A stretch of DNA of 64,000 nucleotides from Sistotremastrum niveocremeum HHB9708 (Eukaryota; Basidiomycota; Agaricomycetes; Sistotremastrales; Sistotremastraceae): contig KV419464.1 in the NCBI GenBank assembly GCA_001630475.1, forward strand, positions 1 through 64,000, written 5' to 3'. The notes under the pieces are model-generated. The model saw nothing but the letters and a program-made list of their open reading frames with translations, did not search any database and was not told where the DNA came from. The translations under genes and the position numbers were made by a program. Position 1 is the first letter of the stretch; each line of letters begins with the position of its first letter. This document shows, in pieces, positions 21,505 to 31,249 of this stretch.

Positions 21505-22961
21505 TCACACATCGATCACGTCCTGTTCTGCTCGCACTGGGGTGCGTTCAGGGGCGACCGACATTTCATCCACGCATGTCAACTCGTCTGCGGTCGTCAT
21601 CTGATAGAACTCTATATCTCCCACTGTAGTGAGAGGCGCATCCCGACCAGCTCCATTCGGCGTCGCCGTTTTACGCATATTGAGAATCAAACGGGATCCC
21701 TTCGCATAATTTCAGTATCGATCTAATAAATGACAAGCGAAAGACTTACAGAGAAAGAAATTACAGCGATATTCCACCTGTAGAAGCCATCAGACTTGGG
21801 TATTTGTTCCGATATCAAAACACCTACGGATAAAAAACCGCAATCAACTCTTGCATTCCGCGTGACCATGCAACCTCACACATTGCGCTCGTCACTGTTC
21901 TATCTTGTTAATAAGAAATTGGGTATCGACGGAGCTGGGCGACTTACCGAACAGCAGAATATACACCGTGATGCCATCAATCAAAATCGGAACTCTCCAA
22001 ACCGAGTCTTTTCTTTTGTGAAAGCCTTGTTGAATTGATTGGTACAGCGTCAAGAAAAATAATAACGTCTCGAAAGCGATGGAAGGGATCCTATATCTCG
22101 CCATCAATAACAACCTACGGTTGAATGGTTATTAGATCATGAAAGTCAACGTACCAATTGCCAATCCTGAAACCCGAAATTTCACTGCTTACACACGTAT
22201 ATTCTCCTCTCTCCGGAATCACAAGAACACGGCCAAACTGACGCCCTTGTGCCAATCCCAGAATAGCAGTGACCGCACCACCCACAAATTGAACGACAAA
22301 AGCAACGATGAGGAATATTGTGATCTTCCGGCTAAAATACAGTGCTCTGACTGAGAGGTATGTCAATTCATGAGTGGTGCGAATTCATAGAGACGATAGC
22401 TGACCTCGAAGAATGAGGATGATATCCGTGCCGAGAATAGCGGCTAATGCTATGCCGGATTGGTAAATCCCGATTATATGGCACCATAAATCAGAGGGTG
22501 GGGACCCAATTTTCCATCCGTTCCAGACAGGTCCCATAGAGCTGCGAGATACTAGTTTTCAGTGGTACGATGTTCGCTGTCTCAGAGAACTCACAGTGTC
22601 ATTAATAAAACGACATAGCGTTCGTAGACGTACAGAAGATGGCAGCGTGTCCACTTCGACCTGTAACAAATAAATCGAACGATCATACGACCAGATTGGT
22701 TCCTCTTACTTCCAGACATAGGTGATCTTAAGTCGGGCATCACTACACAAGACTAGAGGGATGAAGCAACAGAGACATACCTCATCGTCGAAGGAAATCA
22801 AAAGACTCCAGAACAACCACGTAAGTGCCGAAACTAAGGACGATTAGTAAGAATACTCTATTAAAATCGAAGAACACAAATCAATGCTTACTCCATCCAT
22901 AAACAGCATACTGATCTCTCTCAATCAACCCCAAGTTAAACCTATCAACAACTTCGAGCAT
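21505..22961 (-). CDS. DUF6533 seven-helix membrane protein, copy B
   Basis: Translation starts at 22961 (MLEVVDRFNLGLIERDQYAV then YGW). Spliced exons continue with SALTWLFWSLLISFDDE, SKWTRCHLLYVYERYVVLL, MGPVWNGWKIGSPPSDLWCH, GIYQSGIALAAILGTDIILI, and a loop ending in CVSSEISGFRIGNWYV. A further helix block (ARYRIPSIAFETLLFFLTLY) and ILIDGITVYILLFGK follow, then the tail GSRLILNMRK with about 55 hydrophilic residues. The order and motifs match copy D at 43-44.6 kb most closely (RCHLLYVYERY against RCNILYLYERY), so B and D are probably the nearest pair in the window. The family's role is unknown. The hydrophobic pattern predicts a plasma-membrane or endomembrane protein with about seven helices. 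Confidence 0.82.
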
Positions 22962-24550
22962 TCCCTGGAAAGAGATGAATGAAAAGGTTGCGATGCGTTC
23001 GAAGACTTCCCCAACCACCTAGCTGAGACGATGTTATATGATTCACCATAATATTCCACTGGGCTCAGAATGAGCCCATACGACCACACAACTCTACCAT
23101 CGACTCACGCCGTAATCATGGCGGTGTTCTTTTTTCAAAGAAGCTCGGTTAACCCACTCTTCTGACCCCAGGGGAAGGAACGTCTGAGAGTTCAATGACG
23201 CTATAGGTTATCTGATAGAAGATACTCGTAAGCCGAGTTCTATAACGAGCGTGAGTATGTACAACTCAGTATACCCACCGTGAGCTCTGCTGACGGAATT
23301 CCCGGAAAGGACAATCCTGCCCTGTCCGTCGAAGCCCCACGTGCGGAAATAGAGGGGCTTGTGAGCCAAACGGGGAAGGTCTTTCTCTTCGATCCGGTAA
23401 GATCTCCCGAAGAAGCAAATTTGGTGCCTTGCGGCCTAAGCTGAAACATTAGCAGATATGCTCCGCCACGAAACTATCCCACTTTCCTTACGACACCAAT
23501 GAGTCAATGATGTTAGCTGACTGGCGATATCAAGAGACCATGTGTTCAATCTGGTTCAATACCAGACAGGGTTGATGTCAGTACGGTTTCAACCGCGGAC
23601 GGCGCACATCATATGAAAAATACTAGTAAGGCTCGCGATTGGTTTCCTGCGCTTCGATGCCGGAGCCGTCACTCCACTCGAAGCCCGAATCAGCATGTGC
23701 ATTCGGTAATGTCTGTGCAGTCGTTAGCAAGGTGGACGTAGGAATGTGCGCCAAAGTAGTCATACGGATGGCATGCCTGCGGATTTTCGACTCTTTGATC
23801 AATCGGTGCCAGTCGATCCCTCCGGCTCCTGATGTGGATGACCAGTGCAGCCACCTTGAAGTAGGCGTCTGTTCTGAGCACAGAAGGGATATCGTGTCAG
23901 GGGTCGATCATAATCTTGATTTACGTGTCGTGTCAAACCGCGAGCCAACTAGATATTCTAGAATTGGAGTGCGCTTTATGTCTTAGCTCATCATCACGCA
24001 CCTTCTTTGAGATTTCGCAGGTTATCCCAGCCCCCAAAACGACAACCTAACTCGTGTCCTTGCTGGAGTCATCCGTGTATGTCTCGCTCAGTCCGAGGAA
24101 CTGGCAGCCGGAGTGTCAGTAGCCTTGAGTGGACTGTGTCGATGGAAAAAAATCGTCAAGCTTGGTCGGCGATTTGGGAGACCTCAGAGTAGGATCCATT
24201 GAGAGAACGGGATCACACTGATTAGTGATAGATGAGAACAGATGGCCAACTAGCGAGCAATTGATGTCCCTGAGCGAGCGCCTTGACAAGCGCCAACGGC
24301 CCGATTGGAGGCTTTCCAAACAGAGGTAAATAGAGTTCACGTGATCGCGTTCCCGTCACGGTCACAGCATCACGAGTCTAAGCATCCGTGACGATTCAGT
24401 CACAGGTTCATCCGAAACCTCTTATCAACCGCGTCGCGCTGCATTTTCTCCCCCATTCTCTTTACTCCAACCCTCACCACCAACGCTCTCTGTCCAGCGT
24501 CTCCATCCACCGCATCCCCTCCCCACTTCGTATCTTTACTCCTCGTTGCA
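22962..24550. other. Intergenic stretch of 1.6 kb, nothing supported
   Basis: Several open frames of 60-115 codons occur on both strands (for example 23639-23986 plus), but none has a domain, homologous partner or splice context I recognise. A CTGG-TTCAATA-CCAG hairpin near 23545 resembles a tRNA T-arm but has no tRNA around it. Confidence 0.4.
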
Positions 24551-25239
24551 ATGGCCAAAGACGAAACTGGTTCGTGCATGTCTCAGACGCATCCAATCTT
24601 CTTCTGGAGCATATTTGCTGATTCGTACATTTTTCCGTTCAGAGACTACCACGCGTAAAGCTCGCAAGGAGGCAACAGAGAAGCCTAGTACGTCGATATG
24701 CTTTATCTTTCTATTCATTACCACGCGTATTGACGCGTTTTTCTGCTTTGCTAGCCAAGGAGACCAAGACCAAACGTCCACCCAGCGCGTACAACCAGTA
24801 GTACGTATCTGCGTGTCCAAGATCTCGCTATATATCCAATGTCGACGCGCTCTGCTTCCAGTATGAAAGATAACCTGCCGGGATACAAGAAAGAGAACCC
24901 TGACAAGTCTCACAAGGAGGCTTTCGCCGCGGTACGTTCTTTTCTTTCCCGTCCTCATTGTCGATCATTCCCTCGCTATCATCATCTGTTATCACCCTGA
25001 TCTGTCTTCGCTATTTCCCTCGATGCTATCGTGAATGTGCGCTTATCCAACGTTACAATTTACAGGTTGCCCAACAGTGGGCCGACGCGCCAGAGAACCC
25101 CAAACGCGGACAGACGGCTGCAGAGAAGGAGAACAAGCCTAAGAAAGAGAAAGCTCCCAAGAAAGAACCTGCCGCCAAGAAGAAGAAGGAGGCCGAAGCA
25201 ACTGATGAAGAAGCTGCTGAGCCTGGTAGTGATGCATAA
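24551..25239 (+). CDS. Small HMG-box-like (YABBY-like) chromatin protein
   Basis: Five exons give 117 residues: 24551-24569, 24643-24687, 24755-24800, 24862-24931 and 25066-25239. After a basic N-terminus (MAKDETETTRKARKEATEKP), the HMG-like box reads KRPPSAYNQYMKDNLPGYKK and then HKEAFAAVAQQWADAPENP, the pattern shared by fungal HMG-type and plant YABBY boxes. The C-terminal third is an alternating Lys/Glu/Pro/Ala tail typical of small nuclear architectural proteins. A role in non-specific DNA bending or chromatin is inferred from the family. It converges on the first GFA gene, with about 230 bp between the stop codons. The four introns use GTTCGT, GTACGT, GTACGT and GTACGT donors. Confidence 0.82.
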
Positions 25240-25471
25240 TGTGCGTTCATCATTAACCCTCGTCGGTTCCATTTCGCTAATGTGGCTTTTCAGATATATC
25301 CCTTAACTTATTCATCGTATTGCTCTTACTCTACCCTTCGATTTCGCCCTATTTGTGTCCTCTGCTTTCGTTGAGCTCGACGATCCATCGTTTATGTACA
25401 CCCGATGTGAAGCATGTATCCCGACATCATGATATACGATACAATGTAATCCTGCTTTCGTCGATTTGTAT

Positions 25472-26221
25472 TCAATGCCATCCTTCAGGTCTCACTCTAC
25501 TCTCGAACGGAGGATTTCCTTCCAGTCCCGGCTTCGTTGGGGCTTTGACACTCCCTTGCACGCCTTCGCACCATTTTACTCGATCCTTCGCATAAAACTC
25601 CAGCCAAGGTCTTCCGAGACCCTCCAATCCGACTTCTTTCCATTTTGTTCTATTCGTTTCTCCATCCGCAACATCATCATCTGCATCCGTCGTATTGGAC
25701 TCGCGAATGAGAACAGAGTCCACGAGACCAAGATATGACTCGACTTCTCCCTTGGCGTCGATGCAAAAGAGCGAGCTTCCGCATGTGAGACAGAACTGGC
25801 GTGTGAGAGGATTCTTGGAAGCTTGATTTCGATCAACGTAGGATTTGAGAGTGGTAGGAGGTGAAGTGAATTCGAGTGACTATTGGAATCGTCGACCGAT
25901 CAATCGGAACGATTGATGCGTTGGTGTAGGGGAAAGGAGAAAGCCAGGACAATAAGGAACTAATCAAACAATCGAGTGTGAGTCGGAACTTACAGTTCCA
26001 AGAAAGGTCAAAGTCGTTTGGAACACTGATCCCGTAAATTTCTTGCAATTCGAGCAATGACACAACGATATCCTACGCTGTTCAAGCCATCATCCCATAG
26101 AGACATCACGAAGAACGAACAGAGCAGGAGGCTTGCTGAGATCCACATCGATCTCGAACTTGATAGAAGAGCATAAACAGGACGACCTGATCAGGAATTC
26201 AGAGTGATTTGCATTCGACAT
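25472..26221 (-). CDS. GFA/CENP-V domain protein, copy 1
   Basis: Three exons, 26221-26121, 26072-25994 and 25879-25472, give 195 residues. The GFA zinc-binding fold is visible: SSCLCSSIKFEI near the N-terminus, the double pair CHCSNCKKFTGS in exon 2, and RQFCLTCGSSLFCIDAKG in exon 3, supplying the Cys ligands. Members resemble glutathione-dependent formaldehyde-activating enzyme and CENP-V, but most fungal copies have no proven substrate. The middle exon is 79 nt, exactly as in copy 2 at 27.5 kb, and the intron phases agree, so the two are paralogues. The first donor is GTTCGT, and the second intron is long for this window (114 nt). The C-terminal 50 residues are hydrophilic. Confidence 0.83.
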
Positions 26222-26356
26222 GATGACTGACGTCGTCATCGGAATCGGTCTTCGGATGTCTTCTGGGCGGTGAGTCAGTTAGACGCCCGAGACATCCCAT
26301 CACCTCAACGTTCTCGACGTACCTCCGAGTCGGCTTTCTGTTCTTTCTCCAGCGTC

Positions 26357-27307
26357 ATGGGCAAACTGAACATCGCACATCACAAATCATACCATCCCTA
26401 CCGCGCCGACAACATCGCTCGAGTTCGAGCGGATGAGGAGGCCGCAGCACTGGTCGAAGCGCAGGCGGAAGGCAAGATGCGATTGGCAGACGGAGAAGCT
26501 CGTCTCGAACTCCTCAGACAACGAGCTGGACTCGATAAGAGTAAAGGAAAGGAGAAGAGAAGACGAGAAGGGACGGTAGAAGAGATCGAGAGAGTCCGAA
26601 AAGAAATTTCGGAAAGGGAGGGCAAGGCTATTGGATTCGGCGGTGGGGGTCATATCAACTTCTTTGAGGAGATGGAAAAGGTGCGTATACATCTACTTGA
26701 ATATAGAAGATGGCTCTAAGTGATTGCGTAGCCTTTGGTTCCTAATCCTGCTGTGAGCAAAGCTCTCTCAACGTCGAATAAAGGAAAGGGGAGAGAAGAC
26801 ACCGGCGAAACCGACAAAGGCTTCCCACTTGCGCCCTCCCTCAAAGACCGAAATCCATGGTACGCCTCCCGTCCAACCGATCCCAACGCGGACGAGCCCG
26901 AAGAAGACGGCAAGGACGAAAAATCACTCTGGGGCAAGAAAGAATCAAAAGCATCCAAAGCCTCCATGATACTCCACGATCCACTAACGACTATCAATTC
27001 GACCTTGGAACGACATCAACGTCTCACTAACGCTATCGCATCCCGCGAACGATCATCATACTCACACTCACACTCATCTTCGCGTCCGAGATCGTCATCA
27101 TCATCAAATCCGGTTGAAGCTCGTCAATCTCGTGAATCTTCAGAGCGCCAGAGAGCGCTCGATTTGATTGAGAGAAAGAAGCGAGAAATGCAGGGCATGA
27201 TGACACCTTCGACTGTCGCTGGCGATGATAGAGATGGAGGATACCGCGATGTATTCAATAGGGTCGAGGTTGAGGAGGCAGGGCGACGAAGAGGGAGACG
27301 TTGGTAG
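26357..27307 (+). CDS. LENG1/CWC25-type protein with N-terminal Cir_N domain
   Basis: Two exons, 26357-26680 and 26732-27307, give 299 residues. The N-terminus MGKLNIAHHKSYHPYRADNI followed by ARVRADEEAA matches the Cir_N domain shared by LENG1, CWC25 and CIR, proteins linked to pre-mRNA splicing. A long charged helix (residues 30-85, RLADGEARLELLRQRAGLDK) and a glycine stretch with HINFFEEMEK follow, the arrangement seen in LENG1 orthologues. The C-terminal half is disordered, with Ser/His-Ser repeats and a basic end (RRRGRRW). The start is chosen at the MGKLN that begins the conserved domain. It lies between two GFA genes facing outward. LENG1 is a better fit than CWC25, but neither is certain. 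Confidence 0.75.
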
Positions 27308-27541
27308 CCTTTTCATCATTTATCTAAATTATTTCCATTCGCATCCATACTTGTTTTGCATATTATTTAGGAAAATCAGCTCAAATATTCGGAAAATGTC
27401 GGCCCGGGAAGCTACAGCCAAAGTTACACAAACAATTGACTTCATTGCCGAGACTATCCCGAAACTCCCATCCAGGCTTCAGCTCGACATCCCTTGTTGT
27501 TCAACTCGGTCTTTCTCGTCGATAATAAACGATACATCATC

Positions 27542-28169
27542 ATGAGCGCAGATCGGATTACTGGCGAACAGGCTCTCTTCAAAGGAACATGTCTTTGCGG
27601 CGAGATATGTTTCGAAGTCTTATCCGAACCCGTCATGTGCGTCGATCAGCTCGATCATAATGACTTTGAAGTTGTCGATGATCAGAATTGACGATTTATT
27701 GCATCCAGAACATCAACTTGTCATTGTTCAAACTGCAAAAAATTCACGGGAACAGTGTTCACCACAAACCTTGTCTTCCCCTCCAACGTACGTCCACATC
27801 TTCTCACCATCATCATTGATCAACCACATCATCGGATAGAGTATAAAAGTAACCCGCGGAGAGTCTCAAATATCCCTCTACATCGACAAAGTCCAAGACT
27901 CGGGCAACATCCTCAAACGACATTTCTGTTCAAATTGCGGCTCACCTCTCTATAATTTCGGAGGTGATTTCGGGAAGACATGTGCTGTATTTTGGGGGGC
28001 TCTGAGTGAGGAATATGTGTCGACGTCTGAAGGGAAAGGAGAGTGGACGAAGTTTGATGAAGGGAAGTGGAGGCCGAGGGTGGAGTATTATTCGAAGGAT
28101 CGAGTTGGATGGGTCCATGGCGTCGATGGAGCTGATCAACCTAGAACAAAACCTGGAAGGGAGAGCTAA
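27542..28169 (+). CDS. GFA/CENP-V domain protein, copy 2
   Basis: Three exons, 27542-27636, 27709-27787 and 27840-28169, give 167 residues. Zinc-binding blocks match copy 1: GTCLCGEICFEV, STCHCSNCKKFTGT and RHFCSNCGSPLYNFGG. The C-terminal part contains DEGKWRPRVEYYSKDRVGWV, a typical GFA-family ending that describes the substrate-pocket side. The middle exon is 79 nt, as in copy 1. The protein is shorter than copy 1 mainly because the loop after the last Cys pair is short. The two copies face away from each other across the LENG1-like gene, which suggests an inverted duplication around it or separate insertion. Function beyond zinc binding is unknown. Confidence 0.85.
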
Positions 28170-28326
28170 GTGGTCCGCGTTTTGGACATGGAGAATCAGT
28201 TCTGGAAGCGCTCTCATCCGTCGGTGCTCAGGCTGGCATGGACAATTATGATCAAGATGACAATCCTACTTAAGCACTTGTAAACATCGTCCGATGGCAC
28301 GATGCAATACAAAACATACAAATGAT

Positions 28327-29054
28327 CTACAAAGGCAAATGAAGCGGGTCAAAATATCCTGGAATACGACTATAGCAATCCGTGTCGGTCAAATCCTGGG
28401 TAAAGGATTCAGATCCGAGCATAGAATGTTGGTATGTACCGGAGATCTCGAATGCAATGTCATCCGGAATACTATGCTGGTGCTTGTTTGACATGGAGGA
28501 CGCGGCATACTCGAAACCAACAGGGTCACCGAGCAGATGTGTGGTCAAACGTGAGGATCCCAAGTCACGAGTGCTTGGATTTTCGGGACAAGTTTCGGGA
28601 TTGCTAGCAGGCGACTGACACATAGGCCTCAACGAAAGCGTGTTGGAGAGATTTTCAAGAAGAATCCGCATCTCTGACATCTCTTGAATGAGCATCCTAT
28701 GTGAACGTAATCAGTTCAGCAATCGGGTGCGTACGAAAAAACTTGAGTCATAACACCAACCGGACGAGATGCTCGTTCTTTTCGATTGCGATTCCATCTT
28801 TCCTAATGAATGTGAGAAGAAGAAACGACGAAATGTACTCCAAACACTCACGTTATCTTTTCAGTGGCTTGATAGAGAGTATCGGGGAGGGAGCGAGGAG
28901 GAGCACAGCCTCGCTCACCCAGAGCCTGTTTGAGCTCTTTGAAAGCGTGGGAACGGCTCGCTCGATACTTGTGCTCGGGCGTCTTGAAAGTCTTATCCTC
29001 GGCGGTGGCTGAGGTCATGTAGTCGTCGACCGTTTGTGGAGGTGTATATTCCAT
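28327..29054 (-). CDS. Left paralogue of the inverted-repeat pair (bHLH-like N-terminus)
   Basis: Three exons, 29054-28852, 28802-28761 and 28696-28327, give 204 residues. The first 81 residues are identical to those of the right paralogue (30191-30916) because the DNA is the same. They contain HKYRASRSHAFKELKQAL, a Pro-rich loop and SLPDTLYQATEKIT, which I read as a possible basic helix-loop-helix: basic stretch, helix, loop, helix. EKNEHLVR then runs into a heptad-like segment (MLIQEMSEMRILLENLSNTL). The third exon differs from its partner in sequence but keeps the same start phase, nearly the same length (370 against 367 nt) and the R-x-L-[IV] / S-[ED]-[MI]-R-x-L-L pattern. The C-terminal 100 residues are Ser/Pro-rich and unrelated to known domains. 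A transcription-factor role is inference only. Confidence 0.65.
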
Positions 29055-29464
29055 CAACGACGATTTGGGGGAGGATGGTTCAAGAAAGCTCAGGGAGCTC
29101 GAGAGTACTTATATGAGTTCGCGGAAAGTTGAGCTTACTGAAGGATCGTGCGTGCCCCATTATGCACGAGAGGGGAATCCGAAACGGTGAGTTAATGTGT
29201 GTATGGGTTCACCTGGATCCCAAGAAGCGCCTCGGTTCGTTACGGACTTACGGCGACCTGCGATAGACATGAGGCGGTGAGCTGGATAAGGCCTTGATTA
29301 TGTCATTACCCCACATTTTCCTGGATTAGGAAGGCAATCACAACTTACCCCGCATTTCCCTGAAGTCGAAGGCGATGATAGGTGAACATGAGGAGGCAAT
29401 CATAACTTACCCCGCGTTTTCGTGAAGTCGAGGGCGATGATAAGTCAAGTTCACTTGCCGTTTT
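28758..29464. repeat. Left arm of a 707-bp inverted repeat
   Basis: The reverse complement of this segment matches 29781-30487. Every segment compared directly (coding, intron and upstream) was identical, and the arm lengths agree to the base (707 each). The arm holds exon 2, intron 1 and exon 1 of the left paralogue and about 410 bp of upstream DNA. Its outer end is three bases inside intron 2, so identity stops at the GTT of the donor. Its inner end borders a 316-bp unrelated spacer. Confidence 0.93.
29333..29456. repeat. Two 62-bp tandem units in the left upstream region
   Basis: Two adjacent units starting at 29333 and 29395 share GGCAATCA(C/T)AACTTACCCCGC at their start and a GAAGTCGA(A/G)GGCGATGATA core. 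A weaker partial relative (CATTACCCCACATTTTCC) lies just outside at about 29304. The same two units recur in mirror image near 29789-29912. Their place upstream of both divergent start codons makes them candidate shared regulatory sites. Confidence 0.6.
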
Positions 29465-29780
29465 CGCAGACGATCCTCAACACACCAAAGTCGGCGCCCA
29501 AAACGAGACGGCAACCCGTTAATGCAAAAGGTAGCCGAAGAAACGAGACTGGCACACAGAGAAAGCGTCTCACACAGCCAGAAAGCAAAAGTTAGAATAC
29601 GCAAATCAATCAAACATACACCACTCTAGAGCCCAGGCAGAACAGGACCAAAAAAAACGAACCCAGAACAAATCAAAAGACGGCTACACATACCACCACA
29701 CCGGACCCACAGACACGTAACAAAAAAGAACGACACAACACGGAGAAGCAAAAAAAGAGGGCTCCCCACGAAAAGAAGAC
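29465..29780. other. T-poor spacer between the inverted-repeat arms
   Basis: The 316 bp between the arms are strikingly poor in T on the plus strand (under one base in ten by eye) and rich in A and C. They have no open frame with recognisable content on the plus strand. The minus-strand frames here are Leu/Phe/Val-rich because of the skew. No origin or terminal repeat is recognised. Confidence 0.7.
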
Positions 29781-30487
29781 AAAACGGCAAGTGAACTTGA
29801 CTTATCATCGCCCTCGACTTCACGAAAACGCGGGGTAAGTTATGATTGCCTCCTCATGTTCACCTATCATCGCCTTCGACTTCAGGGAAATGCGGGGTAA
29901 GTTGTGATTGCCTTCCTAATCCAGGAAAATGTGGGGTAATGACATAATCAAGGCCTTATCCAGCTCACCGCCTCATGTCTATCGCAGGTCGCCGTAAGTC
30001 CGTAACGAACCGAGGCGCTTCTTGGGATCCAGGTGAACCCATACACACATTAACTCACCGTTTCGGATTCCCCTCTCGTGCATAATGGGGCACGCACGAT
30101 CCTTCAGTAAGCTCAACTTTCCGCGAACTCATATAAGTACTCTCGAGCTCCCTGAGCTTTCTTGAACCATCCTCCCCCAAATCGTCGTTGATGGAATATA
30201 CACCTCCACAAACGGTCGACGACTACATGACCTCAGCCACCGCCGAGGATAAGACTTTCAAGACGCCCGAGCACAAGTATCGAGCGAGCCGTTCCCACGC
30301 TTTCAAAGAGCTCAAACAGGCTCTGGGTGAGCGAGGCTGTGCTCCTCCTCGCTCCCTCCCCGATACTCTCTATCAAGCCACTGAAAAGATAACGTGAGTG
30401 TTTGGAGTACATTTCGTCGTTTCTTCTTCTCACATTCATTAGGAAAGATGGAATCGCAATCGAAAAGAACGAGCATCTCGTCCGGTT
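29781..30487. repeat. Right arm of a 707-bp inverted repeat
   Basis: Mirror copy of 28758-29464. It contains about 410 bp of upstream DNA with the two 62-bp units, then exon 1, intron 1 and exon 2 of the right paralogue, and ends three bases inside intron 2 (GTT, after which left reads GGT and right reads TGT). Confidence 0.93.
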
Positions 30488-30916
30488 TGTCACTCCAACT
30501 CTTTTTTTGTAATGAATCCTCACTATTCTCGATCTCAAATTATCGATAGACAATTAGTCAAGGATGTCTCGGATATCCGAAAGCTACTCGATGCTATCTA
30601 CGCTCATCTCCTGCCAGACATGGCATCGGCCTCGGCGGTCGCCCAGTCAGACGCCCCCGAGTCTTCCGAGGCCTCCAGCGATATCGGCGTCCTGAACATT
30701 CCGAAGGACACATCGACTTTAATTGGAGGTTATCTTCCCTACAATCCTTACCCACTCGCCTTCCCAGAGAATGTAGGAACCCCTGCGTCTTTCAATTTTC
30801 GACGAGGTTGGAACGGGTCATCCTTCACCGGAAAAGGTGGACCAGATACCCAGGGCAAACATAATAGTCACGGTGGGCCCAGGTTTGATGGCCCGAGCCA
30901 TATGTCGTTCCACTGA
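30191..30916 (+). CDS. Right paralogue of the inverted-repeat pair (bHLH-like N-terminus)
   Basis: Three exons, 30191-30393, 30443-30484 and 30550-30916, give 203 residues. Residues 1-81 are identical to the left paralogue. The third exon starts in the same phase and encodes QLVKDVSDIRKLLDAIYAHL, a diverged counterpart of the left segment. A Ser/Ala-rich stretch and a Gly/Phe/His-rich end (RRGWNGSSFTGKGG) follow. The shared N-terminal half would be the putative DNA-binding and dimerising part, and the private half would give each protein its own output or partner. The two genes diverge from a common upstream region with 1.1 kb between start codons. The bHLH reading is tentative: the expected basic-region Glu is absent, and the helices were judged only from pattern. 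Confidence 0.65.
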
Positions 30917-31249
30917 TGGCGACATTATGCACGGAAATCCTAAATCATGTTTCAGTGTACCGATGTTGTCTTGTGTATCCCTTTCACTAACCACATATCT
31001 CGCTCTTGTCCTCGCTCTGTATATGCTCTCCTTTGTCTGTCCGTTTACCGCGCTACTGTCTTACCCATGATGGATAATGATTTCGACTACAGAATAGTCA
31101 TTACGCGTTCCCTTATCAATTCCTTTTGTGAACAGAGGGAACCCAGTCAAGCTGTGAAAATCGAGAAAGCTATACAATACTCTTTCTGAAACATTATATT
31201 GTTGGTAAAGTAGTCTAGGAGCTTGCTTAGCTCGATCGATGCTACGAGA
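30917..31249. other. Short intergenic stretch between convergent genes
   Basis: The downstream flank of the right paralogue and of SDR-A. Two overlapping plus-strand frames here are Ser/Leu/Val-rich and unsupported. Confidence 0.5.

Noticed and set aside
23540-23560. tRNA T-arm-like hairpin CTGG-TTCAATA-CCAG
   Set aside because: No acceptor, D or anticodon arm can be built around it, and the box B consensus is not met.
29407-29823. Minus-strand frames in the palindrome spacer with hydrophobic, Phe/Leu-rich translation
   Set aside because: The composition follows directly from the T-poor plus strand. There is no domain or start context.
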